DNA from: CAYOXD01 sp964407825
GTDB taxonomy: Bacteria > Desulfobacterota > Desulfobacteria > Desulfobacterales > JAFDDL01
Direction: 5' to 3'
DNA: 16,247 bases
Assembly: GCA_964407825.1 (NCBI GenBank)
Contig: CAYOXD010000069.1
Location: 1 to 16,247 of the forward strand
Positions 14,603 through 16,247 of this stretch are shown piece after piece. The notes under the pieces are model-generated. The model did not search any database. It saw nothing but the letters and a program-made list of their open reading frames with translations, and was not told where the DNA came from. Position 1 is the first letter of the stretch. Each line of letters begins with the position of its first letter. Made by a program: the position numbers and the translations under genes.

Positions 14603-14618
14603 GCAAGTTGCATGCCAG
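14603..14618 (-). promoter_or_regulatory. Sigma-54 (RpoN) promoter for the T6SS operon
   Basis: On the minus strand the sequence reads CTGGCATGCAACTTGC. It matches the sigma-54 consensus YTGGCACGRNNNTTGCW closely: TGGCA for the -24 element, TTGC for the -12 element, and the obligatory GG-N10-GC spacing. It is oriented into tssJ, with the predicted transcription start near 14591 and a leader of about 90 nt. Sigma-54 control with a dedicated enhancer-binding protein is established for T6SS clusters in Vibrio cholerae, Aeromonas and Pseudomonas. No enhancer-binding protein is encoded in this window. No equally good match was seen elsewhere in this intergenic region on either strand. Confidence 0.65.
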
Positions 14619-14888
14619 AAAATGCTTAAAATTCAATAGGTAATAATAAAAGAGAGTTGCGTTCGGCGGCAAGTAATTATGCGTATCACTAAATATGTAT
14701 TTCTGCGTAGTAAAAAAAGGTAATACTGAGAAATTGTTTCTATATACTTTTTTAAAGTCTGAGCCTATGGCTGGTCGGGGTGGCGTTGTCTTGATTTAAG
14801 ACGATTTGATTGTTATGGTCATTAACCGTAATTTATGGTGTAATAATAACATTTCCGTATACTTTTTAAAGGCAGGACACTCATCCAA
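14619..14888. promoter_or_regulatory. AT-rich divergent regulatory region with a repeated element
   Basis: This gap between the sigma-54 promoter and the ModE-like gene is much richer in A and T than the coding DNA. It holds two near-identical elements in the same orientation, TATACTTTTTTAAAG at 14743-14757 and TATACTTTTTAAAG at 14858-14871. TGCGTA occurs twice, at 14680-14685 and 14704-14709. The second TATACT (14858-14863) could be a -10 box for the ModE-like gene, but no good -35 was found. The region is placed where upstream activator sites for a sigma-54 promoter would be expected. No tRNA, small ORF or clear ModE-type palindrome was recognised. Confidence 0.4.
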
Positions 14889-15239
14889 ATGAAATCTCAA
14901 ACAACCGGGTTTTCAGTACGCTCCAAGATCTGGATCGAAGATGCGGGCGGCCAGGTGATCTTCGGCCTGGGCCGTTATCGCATCCTGGAGGCTATCCAGC
15001 GGTTGGGGTCCATGAATGCAGCAGCCAAGGAGTTGCGCATGAGCTATCGGGCGCTCTGGCTGCGAGTGCGCAGCTCCGAGGAGCGCATGGGCAGGAACCT
15101 TGTCGTTCGGGACGGGAAGGGCTCGGCGCTGACGCCCTTTGCTGAAAACCTGATGAAACAGTATAAGCGGCTTCTGTCGGTGATACAGACGGAAACGGAT
15201 GAGGTCTATGAGAACATGATTACCGACACCCTGAGATAG
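14889..15239 (+). CDS. ModE-type winged helix-turn-helix DNA-binding protein, stand-alone
   Basis: The 116-aa product matches the N-terminal DNA-binding domain of the molybdate regulator ModE (LysR-type winged helix). RYRILEAIQRLGSMNAAAKELRMSYRALW at about residues 29-57 is the helix-turn-helix, followed by a wing (RNLVVRDGKGSALTPFAENLM). The dimerisation helix and the molybdate-binding MOP/TOBE domains of full ModE are absent, so it probably does not sense molybdate by itself. The Gly-rich loop of ModE is also shortened. The ATG at 14889 has a GGCAGGA purine stretch upstream, somewhat far away. It is transcribed divergently from the T6SS operon across a shared 386-nt intergenic region, so it could regulate that operon or itself. 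The family is sure; the target is not known. Confidence 0.85.
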   Translation: MKSQTTGFSVRSKIWIEDAGGQVIFGLGRYRILEAIQRLGSMNAAAKELRMSYRALWLRVRSSEERMGRNLVVRDGKGSALTPFAENLMKQYKRLLSVIQTETDEVYENMITDTLR

Positions 15240-15246
15240 GCCCCTT

Positions 15247-16247
15247 TCAAGTTCGCGAGACCGGCAGCAGCACGGTGAAGGTGGTGCCGACACCCGGCTC
15301 GCTTTCCACCTCGATGACGCCTTTCATGGAATCCACCAGACCCTTCACGATGGGCAGTCCGAGCCCCGTTCCGGTGATGAAGCGGGTCTTATTGTCCTTT
15401 ACGCGGTAGAACTTCTCGAAGATCTTCTCCAGGTGTTTTGCCTCGATGCCGAAGCCCGTGTCCTGAACCCGCACCCGCAGATTGACGCCCGCCTGGTCCG
15501 CCGCCACCTTGATTTCTCCTCCTTCGGGAGTGTAGTGGATAGCGTTGGTGATGAGGTTGCCGAAGATGCTCTCCAGGGCCAGGGGGTCGGAGGTGAGGGG
15601 CGCAAGCGGCTGCTCGGGCAGATCCAGCGTCAGGTGCAGTCCCTTGGCCTGGGCGCTGGCTCCCAGAAAATCGACGATTCCCGAAAGCATCGCCTCCAGC
15701 TGTACCGGTTTGGACTCATGGCAGACAGTGCCGCTTTCAATCCGGGAAAGATCCAGTAAATCGCCGATCAGGGAGATGAGGCCCTGGGTCTTCTCCTTGG
15801 CTCTGGAAAGCAGATGGGCGTCGTTTTTGGATATCTCTCCCACCATGTCGTTCATCACCAGGGCCAGCTGCTCATGAATGGTGGACAGGGGACTCCTGAG
15901 TTCATGGGAGACCTTGGCCACGAATTCGGATTTGAGCCGGTCCAGCACCTTGGTGGTGGTGATATCGGAGAAGTTGACCACCGTCCCCAGACATTCGTTT
16001 TTCTCCCCCACCACGGGCCGGGCGCGGGCGATGAGAAAGGTCTCCCCCGGGCCTGCGAATTCGTAGGGCGCGATATCGTCGTAGTCCACGTGGCACCCCT
16101 CGGAGATTTCCACGATCAGCTGGCACAGCCCCTCATCTGCGATGTACTGGTCCACCGGGTGCCCCGTTTCCTGTGCCGGCGTCAGCCCCAGGCACTGGCG
16201 GCAGGCCGGATTCATGAGTACCACCCGGCCGCTGGCATTGGTGACCA
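15247..16247 (-). CDS. PAS-domain sensor histidine kinase, 5' end beyond the window
   Basis: The reading frame stays open to the right edge, so only the C-terminal part (about 333 residues) is present. It begins inside a PAS domain (VTNASGRVVLMNPACRQCLG), and the DITTTK segment marks the end of that domain. A HisKA dimerisation domain with the phospho-acceptor His in KVSHELRSPL follows, then an HATPase domain. That domain has an N-box (NLITNAIHYTPEGGE), a G1 box (DTGFGI), an F-box (FEKFYR) and a G2 box (GTGLGLPI). All catalytic motifs look intact. No receiver domain follows, so it is a classical kinase needing a separate response regulator. It is convergent with the ModE-like gene, with only 7 nt between the stop codons and no terminator hairpin visible there. 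A link to the T6SS is not shown. Confidence 0.93.
   Translation of the reverse strand, partial: VTNASGRVVLMNPACRQCLGLTPAQETGHPVDQYIADEGLCQLIVEISEGCHVDYDDIAPYEFAGPGETFLIARARPVVGEKNECLGTVVNFSDITTTKVLDRLKSEFVAKVSHELRSPLSTIHEQLALVMNDMVGEISKNDAHLLSRAKEKTQGLISLIGDLLDLSRIESGTVCHESKPVQLEAMLSGIVDFLGASAQAKGLHLTLDLPEQPLAPLTSDPLALESIFGNLITNAIHYTPEGGEIKVAADQAGVNLRVRVQDTGFGIEAKHLEKIFEKFYRVKDNKTRFITGTGLGLPIVKGLVDSMKGVIEVESEPGVGTTFTVLLPVSRT

Noticed and set aside
14815..14850. A ModE operator-like palindrome (GTTA...TAAC)
   Set aside because: Only four outer base pairs match and the centre does not, so it falls short of known ModE sites.

Overview
The window is dominated by one long minus-strand operon that encodes a nearly complete type VI secretion system (T6SS). 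Transcription runs from about 14.6 kb leftward to position 89. The gene order is tssJ-tssK-tssL-tssM-tagF-tssA-tssB-tssC-hcp-tssE-tssF-tssG. Every gene was identified from family hallmarks in its translation: the TssK N-terminal WHEGLFLQPHHFQ, the TssM Walker A GKSGSGKS, the TssE SIFDRL and LLNTR, the TssJ lipobox LSAC, and others given below. The genes are packed with short gaps or overlaps. The exception is hcp, which has about 130-140 nt of non-coding DNA on each side with strong inverted repeats.

Right of tssJ lies a 386-nt AT-rich intergenic region (about 14503-14888). It contains a very good match to a sigma-54 (RpoN) promoter pointing into tssJ. Beyond it, on the plus strand, is a short stand-alone ModE-type winged-helix DNA-binding protein (14889-15239). 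That gene converges, with a 7-nt gap, on the 3' part of a PAS-containing sensor histidine kinase that runs off the right edge.

At the far left, downstream of tssG, a perfect GC-rich palindrome is followed by an array of CGACAA-type hexamers that is cut by the window edge.

The machine is laid out by module. TssJ, TssL and TssM form the membrane complex. TssK, TssE, TssF and TssG form the baseplate. TssA organises tube and sheath assembly, TssB and TssC form the contractile sheath, and Hcp forms the inner tube. TagF is a post-translational regulator. The sheath-recycling ATPase ClpV (TssH), the spike VgrG (TssI), PAAR proteins, effectors, Fha/PpkA/PppA and a sigma-54 activator are not in the window and would have to be encoded elsewhere.

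The GC-rich coding style, the stand-alone ModE-like regulator, the PAS kinase and the hexamer-rich spacer suggest a Gram-negative bacterium, perhaps of the former Deltaproteobacteria (Desulfobacterota). This placement is an inference from general appearance, not from an alignment. The core genes belong to a known system. The parts most worth a second look are the sigma-54 promoter, the clusters of cysteines in periplasmic TssJ and TssM, the hairpins around hcp, and the hexamer/palindrome element at the left edge.
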